From: Panulirus ornatus
Taxonomy: Eukaryota; Arthropoda; Malacostraca; Decapoda; Palinuridae
DNA: 64,000 bases
NCBI RefSeq assembly: GCF_036320965.1
Contig: NC_092262.1
Coordinates: 10,125,072 to 10,189,071, forward strand
Direction: 5' to 3'
In this document: positions 41,686-54,149 of the stretch, in pieces
Numbering within the stretch: the stretch's first letter is position 1
How the letters are laid out: each line of letters begins with the position of its first letter
The notes under the pieces: model-generated
What the model was told of the DNA's origin: nothing
Databases searched by the model: none
Seen by the model: only the letters and a program-made list of their open reading frames with translations
Made by a program: the position numbers and the translations under genes

Positions 41686-44600
41686 GAGTGGTGGGAGTAT
41701 GTGACAGAGTGTAAGAAAGTAAACTCTAGATTAATATGGGTAAAACTGAAAGTGGAAGGAGAGAGATGGGTGATTATTGGTGCATATGCACGTGGCATGA
41801 GAAGAAAAATCATTAGAGGCAAGTGTTTTGGTAGCATATGAGTGAGTGTGTTAGTAGTTTTGATGCACGAGACCGGGTTATAGTGATGGGTGATTTGAAT
41901 GCAAAGGTGAGTAATGTGGCAGTTGAGGGAATAATTGGTGTTCATGAGGAGTTCAGTGTTGTAAATGGAAATGGTGAAGAGCTTGTAGATATATGTGCTG
42001 AAATAGGACTGGTGATTGGGAATACCTGTTAATAGAGATATAGATAAGTATACATATGTAAGTAGGAGAGATGGCTAGAGAGCGTTATTGAATTACGTGT
42101 TAATTGATAGGCATGCGAGAGAGACTTTTGAATGCTAATGTGCTCAGAGGTGCAACTGGAGGGATGTCTGATCATTATCTTGAGGAGGCGAAGGTGAAGA
42201 TTTGTAGAGGTTTTCAGAAAAGAAGAGAAAATGTTAGGGTGAAAAGAGTGGTGAGAGTAAGTGAGCTTGGGAAGGAGACTTGTTTGAGGAAGTACCAGGA
42301 GAGACTGAGAACAGAATGGAAAAAGGTGAGAACAAAGGATGTAAGGGGAGTGGGGGAGGAATGGGATGTATTTAGGGAAGCAGTGATGGCTTGCACAAAA
42401 GATGCTTGTGGCATGAGAAGTGTGGGAGGTGGGCAGATAAGAAACGGTAGTGAGTGGTGGGATGAAGAAGTAAGATTATTGGTGAAAGAGAAGAGAGAGG
42501 CATTTGGACGATTTTTGCAGGGAAATAATGCAAATGAGTGGGAGAAGTATAAAAGAAGGAGTGCAGGAGGTCAAGAGAAAGGTGCAAGAGATGAAAAAGA
42601 GGGCAAATGAGAGTTGGGGTGAGAGAGTATCATTAAATCTTAGGGAGAGTAAAAAGATGTTTTCGAAGGAGGTAAATAAAGTTCGTAAGACAAGGGAACA
42701 AATGGGAACTTCAGTGAAGGGGGCTAATGGGGAGGTGATAACAAGTAGTGGTGATGTGAGAAGGAGATGCAGTGAGTATTTTGAAGGTTTGTTGAATGTG
42801 TTTGATGATAGAGTGGCAGATATAGCGTGTTTTGGTCGAGGTGGTGTGCAAAGTGAGAGGGTTAGGGAGAATGATTTGGTAAACAGAGAAGAGGTTGGAA
42901 AAGCTTTGCAGAAGATGAAAGCCGGCAAGGCCGCGGGTTTGGATGGTACTGTAGTGGAATTTATTAAAAAAGGGTGGTGACTGTATTGTTGACTGGTTGG
43001 TAAGGTTATTTAATGTATGTATGACTCATGGTGAGGTGCCTGAGGATTGGCGGAATGCTTGCATTGTGCAACTGTACAAAGGCAAAGGGGATAAAAGCAA
43101 GTGCTCAAATTACAGAGGTATAAGTTTATTGAGTATTCCTGAGAAATTATAAGGGAGGGTATTGATTGAGAGGGTGAAGGCATGTACAGAGCATCAGACT
43201 GGGGAAGAGCAGTGTGGTTTCAGAAGTGGTAGAGGATGTGTGGATCAGGTGTTTGCTTTGAAGAATGTATGTGAGAAATACTTAGAAAAGCAAATGGATT
43301 TGTATGTAGCAATTATGGATCTGGAGAAGGCATATTATAAGAGTTGATGGAGATGCTCTGTGGAAGGTATTGAGAATATATGGTATGGGAGGCAAGTTGT
43401 TAGAAGAAGTGAAAAGCTTTTACTGCAGATGTAAGGCATGTGTATGTGTAGGAGGAGACGAAAGTAATTGGTTCTCAGTGAATGTTGGTTTGCGGCAGGG
43501 GTGCATGATGTCTCCATGGTTGTTTAATTTTGTTAGGGAGGTGAATGCAAGAGTTTTGGAAAGAGGGGCAAGTATGCAGTCTGTTGTGGATGAGAGAGCT
43601 CGGGAAGTGAGTCAGTTGTTGTTCGCTGATGATACAGTGGTGGTGGCTGATTCGGGTGAGAAACTGCAGAAGCTGGTGACTGAGTTTGGTAAAGTGTGTG
43701 AAAAAAGAAAGCTGATAGTAAATGTGAATAAGAGCAAGATTATTAGGTACAGTAGGGTTGAGGGACTAGTTAATTGGGAGGTAAGTTTGAATGGAGAAAA
43801 ACTGGAGGACGTGAAGTGTTTTAGATATCTGGGAGTGGATTTGGCAGCTGATGGAACCATGGAAGCGGAAGTGAATCATAGGGTGGGGGAGGGGGCGAAA
43901 GTTCTGGAAGCATTGAAGAATGTGTGGAAGTCGAGAATATTATCTCGGAAAGCAAAAATGGGTATGTTTGAAGGAATTGTGGGTCCAACAATGTTATATG
44001 GTTGCGAGGCGTGGGCTATAGATAGAGTTGTGCGGAGGAGGGTGAATGTGCTGGAAATGTGATATATGAGGACAATATGTGGTGTGAGGTGGTTTGATTG
44101 AGTAAGTAATGAAAGGGTAAGAGAGATGTGTGGTAATAAAAAGAGTGTGGTTGTGAGAGCAGAAGAGGGTGTTTTGAAATGGTCTGGTCACATGGAGAGA
44201 ATGAGTAAGGAAAGACTGACAAAGAGGATACATGTGTCAGAGGTGGAGGGAACGAGGAGAAGCGGGAGACCAAATTGGAGGTGGAAAGATGGAGTGAAAA
44301 AGATTTTGAGTGATCGGGGCCTGAACATGCAGGAGGGTGAAAGTCGTGCAAGGAATAGAGTGAATTGGAACAATGTGGTATACCGGGGTCGATGTGCTGT
44401 CAATGGATTTGGGGTAAACCATGGAAAGTTTTGTGGGGCCTGGATGTGGAAAGGAAGCTGTGGTTTCGGTGCAGTATACATGACAGCTAGAGACTGAGTG
44501 TGAGCAAATGTGGCCTTCGTTGTCTTTTCCTAGGGTACTTCGCGCACATGCTGGCAGAGGGGGTTGTCATTTCATGTGTGGCGGGGTGGCGATGGGAATG

Positions 44601-44815
44601 AATAAAGGCAGACAGTATGAACTATGTATATTTGTATATATGTATATGTCTGTGTGTGTATATATATGCATACGTTGAGATGTATAGGTATGTATATGTG
44701 CGTGTGTGGACATGTATGTATATACATTTGTATGTGGGTGGGTTGGACCATTCTTTCGTCTGTTGCCTTGCGCTACCTCGCTAACGCTAAAGACAGTGAC
44801 AAAGTATAAAATAAT
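41684..44815 (+). mobile_element. LINE copy K, nearly full coding length
   Basis: Begins at CAGGAGTGGTGGGAG right after a TA microsatellite, missing only the start of the endonuclease. It contains MGDLNAKVSN, the RT (FADD at 43622-43633) and a long 3' UTR. Frameshifts near 42550, 42975 and 43335, a 21-base deletion in motif B and a stop at 44060 disable it. It is antisense to 53BP1. Confidence 0.9.
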
Positions 44816-44837
44816 ATATATATTTTATGCATTTTAT

Positions 44838-44930
44838 TTATTTCATTATACCTTGTTGCTGTATCCCGCGTTAGCGAGGTAGCACAAGGAAACAGACGAA
44901 AGAATGGCCCAACCCATCCACATACAAATG
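44838..44930 (-). mobile_element. LINE tail fragment
   Basis: About 93 bases of the LINE 3' terminus on the minus strand (GTTAGCGAGGTAGC, AAACAGACGAAAG), facing the tail of copy K. It is a very short 5'-truncated insertion. Confidence 0.8.
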
Positions 44931-45068
44931 TAAATAAGAATAATAAAATAAATATAGATGGAAGTAAATACATACAATACTTGAATGTTTACATATAATG
45001 GCTTCATACATGCAGTTGAATTTAAATGTCAAAGGACAGTACAAATAATGAATGTGGTTAAACCATAC

Positions 45069-45335
45069 TAGCACTTTTGGTTCCCCACAATGCTGAGCAT
45101 CCTGGCTGAGTTTCGCTCTGGCCATTGCAGTGCTTGCTTGCTAGGTTATCATCTTTATATCCTGAGGAATCAGCCTTTCCCTTCAGAAAGTTGTTATTAT
45201 CTGTTGAATGACCATTCTCTTGTGCAGGTGTGGCAGGTAACTGAGAGTCCCACTCCAGAGCCAGGAAAGGAAGAGACTCACTCTCTGGGTCTTCTGGTAA
45301 TCCAAGTGATAAACTGTGTGGGAGTTTTCTCCGAC
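45069..45335 (-). CDS. TP53BP1: 53BP1 orthologue, coding exon 2
   Basis: Open frame of about 89 residues between a CTTCTTTTAG acceptor and a GTATGG donor, phase 1 in and phase 1 out. It contains LPHSLSLGLPEDPESESLPF and further SQ/TQ sites (DSQL, SETQP). The frame joins exon 1 and exon 3 without a stop. The 3' end is less certain: a GTGCTA donor 6 bases earlier in the transcript gives the same phase, so exon length could differ by two residues. It lies between intronic LINE sequences and shows none of their G-rich composition. The peptide has no recognisable fold and is probably disordered, as in the N-terminal half of vertebrate 53BP1. Confidence 0.6.
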
Positions 45336-46877
45336 CTAAAAGAAGGCGGCCAAGTAAATCAAGGACTAAAATAAGAGATTAAAAATGCAATATTCTTAAT
45401 GCGTTAAAAAAATGAGGCTTTCCCTGCATAAGGAAAGAAGATCAACTTTTCCTGCATTTGCTATCTGAGTGCACTCTGCCAGCTCTTCAGTAATTTGAAA
45501 TATAATCTAAATTGCAATCCTCTTTATTTCTCAACAATTCAACTTGAAAGGCAAATAATACATGAACATCTGAAGCTCTGCTACATAAGCAGATAGATAT
45601 TTCAAATTAATAAATCAGTCCAGGGAAAATCTAGAAAGTTCATATGAAAAAATCTATATTCAGCCATTTCAACAATGGTATCTTGGGACTTATATTTCAA
45701 AATAAGACTTACCATCTGTCTTCATTAACCATTCATTCATATTACCCTCGCTATCCATACAATAATTCTCTACTATATTCAACAACAATGCGCCCATACC
45801 CCTACTACTTGGAAAAACACTTCTATTCCCATCCAGTCCCTACCCTAAGTCTTCAATATCAGAAAATGAACTTCCCTTTACTTTGTCTTGCTGTCTACTT
45901 TTAAAACAAGCTACAGTGTTCCCCATATGTTTAATCTACTTATGTCTCAAATGCTGATTAAAAATGTAAGTTTTGAAGATTAAAAAAAATTTTCAAGTGA
46001 GGCAATGTACCATGAGAATTATTCTCTTGGGTCATATCTTTGAAAGAATATGAATCAGCCTTCCTCACTCTGCACTAACACTCACTTGTGTTTGCAGCAA
46101 TATCATCGTCTCAAGCCTTACCTCAGCTCATCAGTGACTGCTACTCAGATAACATTATTGACCCCAGTCACTTCCTGATGCTTAGAACTCAAAATTTAAA
46201 GATCAAGGGCAACAACTTGAAGATGGTCACAGTACATACAGGGAATAGATTTTTCAAAAAAGAGAGGGAAAGGTAAAGCAGGGAAAGAAAACCAGGAAAA
46301 AATGCTTGTGGGGCACCAACTTTGAGAAAAGGTTTTCTAGTCTTCAAAACCTACATTTCTTTCCTCTGCAGTCTTTCCAGCAAGCATGAAAGCATACCCA
46401 CATAAAGGTGGATTTAAAGAAAAATTTTCAGATACAGAAATTAAACCCATATGAGAAAATAAACAGAGCACAGTAAAACATCGTTATACTGAATGTGAGC
46501 ACAAGGCCATTCTTCATCTATTCCAAGCACTACCTTGCTATGCAGGAAATGGCAAACAAGTATGAAAAACCTAATAAGTATTTCATGAGATAATTATCTC
46601 TTCAATGTTTTAAGTAAAACAAAAGTTTTGAGTAATACAAAATTGTAAAATCACACTAGAAAATATATACAGATCCTGCATGTTGAAGAAGATAGCCTTA
46701 ATGACCCAGGTAATTGATAGGCCTTAACACGGACCTTATATATAATGGTCTTAGAATCATCATTAACACCCAATGGTGTTCAAGATTATACACCGACAAT
46801 GACATCCCTAATGACCCACGCAGCTAATAGGCCAACCAACCTCGGCCTTAGGCCAAACTAGCCAACCTGAAAAGATA
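45336..46877. other. 53BP1 intron, mostly unique
   Basis: Nothing coding seen. A decayed LINE/SINE tail is at about 46495-46570 (AAGCACTACCTTGC). Confidence 0.55.
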
Positions 46878-47032
46878 TATTTTTTTTTTTTTTTTTTTTT
46901 TTTTTCAAAAGAAGGAACAAAGAATTGGGCCAGATGAGGGTATTCCCTCAAAGGCCCAGTCCTCTGTTCTTAACGCTACCTTCGCTATTGCGGGAAATGG
47001 CGAATAGTTTGAAAAAAAAAAAAAAAAAAAAA
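46878..47032 (+). mobile_element. SINE-like element S5, 5'-truncated
   Basis: T-run, AAGAAGGAACAAAG, GGCCCAGTCCTCTG, then tail and A-run. It stands alone in the intron between 53BP1 exons 1 and 2. Confidence 0.85.
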
Positions 47033-47660
47033 TCTACATGAAATTATGCCTAGAAGAAAAAAGCTGCTTGTTCACCTTAATGCAGCCCATTCTAAACCCT
47101 AACACACCAATGTAAAGAAAATTATACAACTTTTTAGGTTTCTAATCATGTTTAAGCATTACATGGACTGAATCAATTTTCATTATGTTTGTATGAAAAT
47201 GTGATGGCATAAATTTTTGCTTTACTTCTTTTATGCGAAGTATCCCTGAGGTTTCATTGTACATCAACAGGAAATAATGATGTGCAGACTGTCTGCAAGT
47301 CCATGTTCTCTTTTCCATTAAACCCTTAAACTAAACAACTCGTTCTAAGGTAGAGTATATAAATTCTTTCCTAACAGAATATATGTACACATATGATAAA
47401 AATTGTATATCCCCTGATGGACCTGATGAATTTGAAAAGATCAATACACTCATGTCGTCTTTATCAGGTCAGTTAAGTGTGAATGTATGACAAATTTCTC
47501 AATAATTATGGTAACCCCACTTTATGTTATCCCAACCAAAATATGCAAGTGATATTACACTCATAATGGAAAATGATATAAAATGTCACTAGCAATCAAT
47601 ATATTACAATATCATGAAACCAGGGCTACCAACATGAGTCCAAACTAATAGACATTTCTC

Positions 47661-47776
47661 AAAATCTTTCATGCATGGTGCCATACCATCTCACTCAAAG
47701 TGTTAATACTTTTTCCCCAAAATCATTCATGCATGGTGTCATACCATCTCACACAAAGAGTGGAAATACTTTTTTC
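47661..47776 (+). repeat. 58-bp tandem duplication
   Basis: CATGCATGGTG(C/T)CATACCAT in both units; 160 bases from 53BP1 exon 1. Confidence 0.85.
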
Positions 47777-47924
47777 CCATGTGTACATCATCCATACATA
47801 GCCAAATTTTGTTTCTGTAGTTTTTGCCTAGTTCTACTAAAGCATACAAGGCAAATTAAGTTGGGCTCTTCTATGATGATACATATAAAAAAAATAAAAT
47901 ACATGGTAACTATAATTCACCTAC

Positions 47925-48099
47925 CTGACCCATGTGAGTCTGTCACAACACCAAGTAAGGATGCACTGTCCTGTGAAGGTGTTGCCAAGTCAATATCCTC
48001 CTGGTCGGGAGTTGAAGGCACCAGCTCATTACCTTCATCCTCATCATCATCATCCTCTATTGTCTGGCTGAGACTAGCTATTCTCCACTCATCAGTCAT
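47925..48099 (-). CDS. TP53BP1: 53BP1 orthologue, coding exon 1 (N-terminus)
   Basis: First coding exon I can support. It starts with ATG directly after a TTTTCAG acceptor and ends at a GTAGGTG donor, phase 1. It encodes about 58 residues beginning MTDEWRIASLSQTIEDDDD, acidic and with SQ-type sites (LSQT, PSQD) of the kind ATM-family kinases phosphorylate. Because the ATG follows an acceptor, a non-coding 5' exon should lie further right, possibly near 52.5 kb. 53BP1 is a nuclear scaffold recruited to DNA double-strand breaks. Assignment rests on phase continuity with the following exons and the acidic SQ-rich N-terminus typical of the family; the sequence of this exon alone is not diagnostic. 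An upstream coding exon cannot be excluded. Confidence 0.65.
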
Positions 48100-48994
48100 C
48101 TGAAAATTGTTAAAATGAGATTGTCTGAAGAAAGCATTACATAATAAAACCATTAATTTTCCTGCCCAAGTCTATTCCCAACATGACTTTATCTAATGAC
48201 CATTAAATCATCTAGCATCCTTTTGGGAAAAAAAATGAAACAATTTTCATGCAAGCCTCTCAAGTCTGAAGGTCATAAAAGAACTATACAACAGTTACCA
48301 CAGACATATGTACTAACATACACAATAATGAAAAATCAAGCTTCTCCTTTTGAGATGGATGTAAAGAAATACTTGTACAATATACAAATGATGGATAAAT
48401 GGGAAAGAATAACTGAGGACATGGCTAATAATTGCAAAGGTTGTATGATGGCAAAAGATTTTCAAGTGAGGGGGCCCCACAATTGTAAAACTTTCTCCCC
48501 GTACACAAATACATAAGAACACATCTTAAGTAGCACAGCACATTGTAACCCCAGTATTGAGACAGTGAAAGGTTTCTTGAATTCTATTTCATACCTAATT
48601 ATCCTTCCTGCCTTCATATCACAAAGTAATGTCAGGAAGAGACAAACAAATAAAACTGTTCCAGGCTATGGTCTTTTTTTTCTGCTCCAAAGAGACAGAG
48701 AGAAATGACTAGAACTGAATTTGCACCATCACCAAATCTGATAATCTGTCTAAATGGCTACTTATAGTTAGATGTCTGATTTCACTTGTAGTACCGGATA
48801 CAAACTCATGGACAAGATTTTACTTTGAATGAGATGATATACTTTTTCCATGACTGGACAGCAGTAATTCAATCAAAGCCATACATATGTTTAAAAACAA
48901 ATAATAAATACTTCACTTCAAATCTGTGACTGACATTATTTGTGCCTCCTTCATCACATGTGGTCTACATATATTTCTCATTAAATCATCTGTG

Positions 48995-49490
48995 TTGGAA
49001 ATATTTGGTAGGCAGCCAATGACCAGGAAGGTATATTACTAGTACTACCTGCCTAGGTATTGAAGGGTTAGAGACATCTGCTAAATGAGCCAGCACTTTA
49101 GTGGTTGTCAAGTTGCACTCCTCTGACCCAGGTGGCTGTCTTTTCATTCTACCTCCAACATGTGGACTACTAGCATTCTGTCAACAAACAAACAATCTCT
49201 CCTTGTCATACGTAACACTTGACAACACTTAACTCACTGAGCACTATGCACTATCCCTGCCTTTTGGCAAAATGGTAGGAGCAGAAGACAGAAGTAGTGG
49301 GAAGGAACATTTAGGTTGGAGCATTAGGTAGTAGTAGTTGGTAGGAGCATTAGGTAGAAGTAGTCAGTACAAACATTATGTAGGAGCCTTAGCAAACACT
49401 GTGCTTGACTTGCCCTCTGCCAGTGGCCTGTCAAGGGTGAGACACTAAAGAATAAGAAGCAGCACTGGAGTTCACTTGTTATGGTGACTC
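48995..49490 (-). repeat. Dispersed repeat family 3, copy 3
   Basis: Reverse-orientation copy with both the body (TTTTGGCAAAATGGTAGGAG) and a shorter minisatellite (GGAGCATTAGGTAG units, 49275-49390). Confidence 0.78.
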
Positions 49491-49612
49491 TATTGCCGAG
49501 GTCACCCCTCTGAGGGAGTTCTAATTAGAAAAGGCTTCAAAGATATAGATTGATAGATAGATCAAATTTTCTGTATGCCTTTTTCCTCTTATATTATCAA
49601 TTTTTCCTCCAA

Positions 49613-50635
49613 ACATAGTGGTTCCAACAATGTTATATGGTTGTGAGGCATGGGCTATGGATAGGGTTGTGAAGAGGAGGGTGGATATGTTGGAAATGAA
49701 ATGCATGAGGACAATATGTGGCGTGAAGTGGTTTGATCGAGTAAGTAATGAAAAGGTAAGAGAGATGTGATAATAAAAAGAGTGTGGTTGAGAGAGCAGA
49801 AGAGGGTGTGTTGAAAAGGTTTGGTCACATGGAGAGAATGAGCGAGGAAAGATTGACAAAGAGGATATATGAGTCAGAGGTAGACAGAACAAGAAGTGGG
49901 AGACCAAGTTGGAGGTGGATGGATGGAGTGAAAAAGATTTTGAGCGATCAGGGCCTGAACATATATGAGGGTGAAAGGTGTGCAAGGAATAGAGTGAAAT
50001 GGAATGATGTGGTATACCAGAGGGGATGTGCTGTCAATGGATTGAACCAGGGCATGTGAAGCATCTGGAGTAAACCAAGGAAAGTTTTGTGGGGCCTGGA
50101 TGTGGAAAGGGAGCTGTGGTTTCGGTGCATTACACATGACAATGACAGATAGAGACTGAGTGTGAATGAATGTGGCTATTTTTTTTTGTCTTTTCCTAGC
50201 ACTACCTCATGGCGGCGGCGGAAGGGGGATGCTATTTCATGTGTGGCAGGGTGACAATGGGAATGGACGAAGGCAGCGAGTATGAATATGTACATATGTA
50301 TTCCTATGAGTCCACGGGGAAAATGAAACACGAAAAGTTCCCAAGTGCACTTTCGTGTAATAATAACATCATCAGGGGAGACACAAGAGAGAAATATAAC
50401 AGTCAGTTGATATACATCGCAGAGACGAAGCTAGGACGCCATTTGGTAAACATGTGATTATATATATCACATGTATATATGTATATGTATGTATACATTG
50501 AAATGTACAGGTGTGTACATGTGTATGTGTGGGCATTTATGTATATATATGTGTAAGTGGGTGGGTAAGGTCATTCTTTTATTTGTTTCCTTGTGCTACC
50601 TCGCTAATGCGGGAGATGACGATTAACTATAATAA
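49613..50635 (+). mobile_element. LINE copy L, 5'-truncated, with foreign insert
   Basis: Starts at VVPTMLYGCEAWA (49613) and runs through the long 3' UTR to the tail near 50630. It is interrupted at about 50302-50470 by an unrelated sequence (see the separate entry). A frameshift near 49768 breaks the frame. Confidence 0.88.
50302..50470 (+). mobile_element. Insert in LINE L, possibly Penelope-derived with hammerhead-like fold
   Basis: Not LINE sequence. It contains CTATGAGTCC (50304-50313), GAAA (50325-50328), a hairpin CACGAAA/TTTCGTG (50329-50335 and 50351-50357) and then GTA, the order of a hammerhead ribozyme core but lacking one core G and with extra bases at stem II. It ends in an inverted repeat ACATGTGAT/ATCACATGT. 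Penelope-like elements are known to carry hammerheads; identity is inference. Confidence 0.5.
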
Positions 50636-50639
50636 AAAA

Positions 50640-53600
50640 ATGATATTGATTTTTCAAATTTTCATCTATTCCACTTTGAAAAGTCTTGAAATAACTAAGT
50701 GGTCTATTACTGTTTGAATTCCTTTGAAATATACTAAGGCACTGGCAGTTGTTGCAAACTGCCACATGATGGACAATGTTCAATCAACATGAATCATTCA
50801 TTAGCAAAATAGTGCAAAATGTATGCTAAATGCATTATGTCTATGAACAAACTGCTTCTTCAAAACAGTGTTCACCATGCATGTCGAAACCAGCTAATGG
50901 CATTAATAGTATATATAAAGAAAATAGAAAAAACTACCGGTATATATCAAGAAAATAAAAAAAGCAAACCAGTTTTTCGGGAAGTCTGGTGAGGTTTTTA
51001 TATGCTCTTTTAATTGCTAGGAATTTCCACTAACTTCCACTAAGTTAAACATTAATAAACTCCAAATCTTCCCTGATCCTTAAACCTGTCCCTACTATTG
51101 ACTTAATTCACCAATGTGGAATTGAAAAGAGTCTTCCAAATTATGCACTGATGGTCTTACTGTACTCTCTATACGATTCAATATCGTTGCAAAACAGTCA
51201 GTACTTTCCAAGTCAAAGATATTCCACAGGTAGTTTTGTGGTGCTTCTACACTGATGCTTTATCAAACATATCTCAATGAAGGTCTATTCTAACTCCAAA
51301 TTGAACACAGCTTTGGGATATGGCTATATATCTATTAGGTTCTTTATACAGTTCTCTATGATTAAAGAAATACTGGTGGAGGACCAATCTATCTCATCTT
51401 TTGTAATGACCAATACTAAATAAGGCAATAGCAGAGTATCAGGGAACCTGTGGGATTAATTAATGTTGAAGTAAGTAATGCACTTAAAAAAACCAATATG
51501 CAAAATCCTTACTGAATCTCCATGGCTGTCAAGACTTTCCATAGTGGTTAATATTTTGGTGAAAATATACCACATAAGAATATGTACCAACAACGTGGCA
51601 CGAAATGTTAAAAAACATAGGACACAGCAAGCAGCCATACAATCCCCAGCAGGAGATGAATATACTATTAGTATATTGGCAGTATCATTTTAGTTAGCAG
51701 GTGAGGTTTTTAAAGCATGTGCTGGTATCGTTAAAGTAAAATACTAGATTAAATTAACCAACTCTACATTTTCCCAGATATACATAAACTCATACTGCTT
51801 TATTAAGAGTCATTCAATAAAATATAATGAATCACAACTGTTACTGTATCTTCTAAATACTTCATTAACAATGCCAAAGACAATCAGTCAATGTTAAAAG
51901 GCAAAACCAATGACAAGATACTCTCAGACAAATACCTGTATCGCAAATAATGAAATATTTAGTAAATACTAGTGTTATTTAAGATAACGATTCTCTAAAG
52001 ACCTAACACAATTGGAAATGTAAATCAGAACATTGAAATGTTTGCTTTAAAGTATTTTTTTGAGGAAATAAAAAATATAATTGTCAACTGATACTATTTT
52101 TTTCTCGTCCTCGTCAGCAACTGAATGCAAGCCATCAAGCTACAGAGATTTTGTCATTCTCTTCAATTTTCAAACAACCCAGCAACAATAAGGTAAAATG
52201 TATAGTCTACCGCCTTCAGATCCCTCGATAGAATAAATTCAAGTGCCATAATTGACAACCTACATTAAGTGTACAGTATTCTATAGCAGATGCAAGTCTA
52301 ACCCCCATAGTCAAATTTTGCTCCCTTCCCACAAACATGGAGGACAATGCAGCAACAGGCAGGTTATCACATTAAAGATCTGCCCCTATCCTGTGCCTTA
52401 GGAGAAAGCAGGTGTAAATGTGTGAAGGGTTGGGAAGAATAACTCCCCTCCCCTCCATCAAGACCTATCTATCCCCCCCTCGAGTATCTATCTACCTTCT
52501 TGACATTAGCTTAATCTCAGTCGCCTCGGCAGCCAACTCTTGATCTATGGGAGAGAATGAAGCTTAGACCTCTTTGAAAAACTGGACCTCCTAACAGAGG
52601 GTGGGGGCTTTACAGCAAGCAATAACCCCTAACCTAAAGAACTAGGAGTCATACTAACGCTGGGGGTCGGGTCTCCTGCGTCAGTCTCACGTTATGACAA
52701 GTTTTGTTTTGATATGGCGCCCTGGGTCACGTGACCCACACCCCCCCATGACTCCCAGCGATCTCGGGTTATGATTTTTTTTCCCTCCCCCTTTCATCTT
52801 TCTCTATATCTGTTTATCCATTTATCATTACCATTATATGGGATTCATTGATGTATTGTATATCTACGTTACTTCAGGAGATGAGTGCCTAACGGAAGGA
52901 AATAGGTGAAATATATATGTTTTTTTCCTAGGATAAGGGGATTTCATGATTCTCAGCTGCATAATTTGCTAGTTACATTACATGGTACTTTTTTGGAGCA
53001 TTTGTTTATTTTTCAGAAGGTAAGTATTATAAAAATCACTATCTAGTTGAGAGACGAACGTCACCTGTACGTATAGGAAGTATCCATATAGGAATTTATT
53101 CCTGCCACCTTTTATCATGCAGTATTGACTATTGTCTCTGAGTTGAAGATTTTATATACCCTAAGGTCTTATCATATATTAGGCTCTCTCCATAATATAA
53201 CTGAATAGAAATTTTGACTCATCAATCAATTAATAATGCACACACACACACACTCACAGCAGGAACCATAAGAACACATGGGATTTAAACCTCATGAATA
53301 AATTTGAAAATCAGGAATTTTTGTATGTACTTTTGTCACTATACATTTATAGATAATGCTTATCATGCCTGTTGTTCATAGTATGGCCGCCGGCAAGAGG
53401 CGAAGAGAAGCGTAGCATTTTTTGGTTGTGGGGTGTGTGAGATTGCGTCATCTCCCTAACGCAATCTTCAGGTGTTTTCTGGCTGAGCTGGTGGACCGGG
53501 CCGGCTTGGGCTACATGGTGGACCATAGCTGCTGCCACCAGCCAATTGCAATGGCACTGACGCCAGAGTACGCTTAATGATAATGTCGCCTAATTTTGGC

Positions 53601-54149
53601 CAAAATCTGAGCAAGTAATATGCCCTAAAGGAAGGCCGGTATGAGAGCTATTAAGACAGAAGTGGCCCAAGGGTGATTTCCCTATAGACTGGTGCTAAAT
53701 GTGAGTCTGGGAGTTGAAGGGAATGATAATTTATAAATTTGTGACGGTAATGATGAAAAACTTAACAGTGGACACGTTTTATCTTACAAAACCTCTAGTG
53801 CTTTTTACTGGTTTATTTGGATGTTGAATTAAATCATTCATATCACGCAAATTCTCATAAATCATTATTATTCACTATGTCTCTTGCATAATGTATAGCC
53901 CAAGGGATATTTCTCTGTTTTCACCCCTTTTGATAAGCATCTGGCGTGCAAAAAAATTTTTATATAATGCAGAAACGTTTTTTTAATTTTGTTGGAAGCC
54001 CCAGGCATGGTTTATGTCCGCATCGCGGCCGGGCATTGATTAAAATATGAAAAGAATAATAAATAGAAGTAATGAACGATAAAAAATATTTCAAGAAATT
54101 CAGATAATTAAAAAAAAATCCTTTAGAAAATGGCTATGGTATGGAAGTC
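50640..54149. other. Intergenic / upstream of 53BP1
   Basis: No convincing ORF. Apart from the E-box patch near 52.7 kb, there is a G+C-richer piece at 53380-53560 (GACCGGGCCGGC) of unknown origin. Confidence 0.55.
52500..52760 (-). promoter_or_regulatory. Candidate 53BP1 promoter/5'-UTR zone with palindromic E-box
   Basis: A local CpG-containing patch 4.4 kb upstream of the first coding exon. It holds a 16-base perfect palindrome at 52723-52738 whose centre is GTCACGTGAC, the E-box form bound by MITF/TFE, USF and related bHLH-zip factors. On the minus strand a possible non-coding exon could end at an AAG|GTAGAT donor near 52494. An ATG at about 52505 would be out of frame with coding exon 1, so I do not call it a start. 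Promoter role is inference. Confidence 0.35.

Noticed and set aside
52500..52510. ATG near 52505 on the minus strand as a 53BP1 start
   Set aside because: Spliced at its best donor, it would meet a stop at once in coding exon 1.
53380..53560. G+C-richer segment as a coding exon
   Set aside because: Short ORF without motif or good splice sites; left as unknown.
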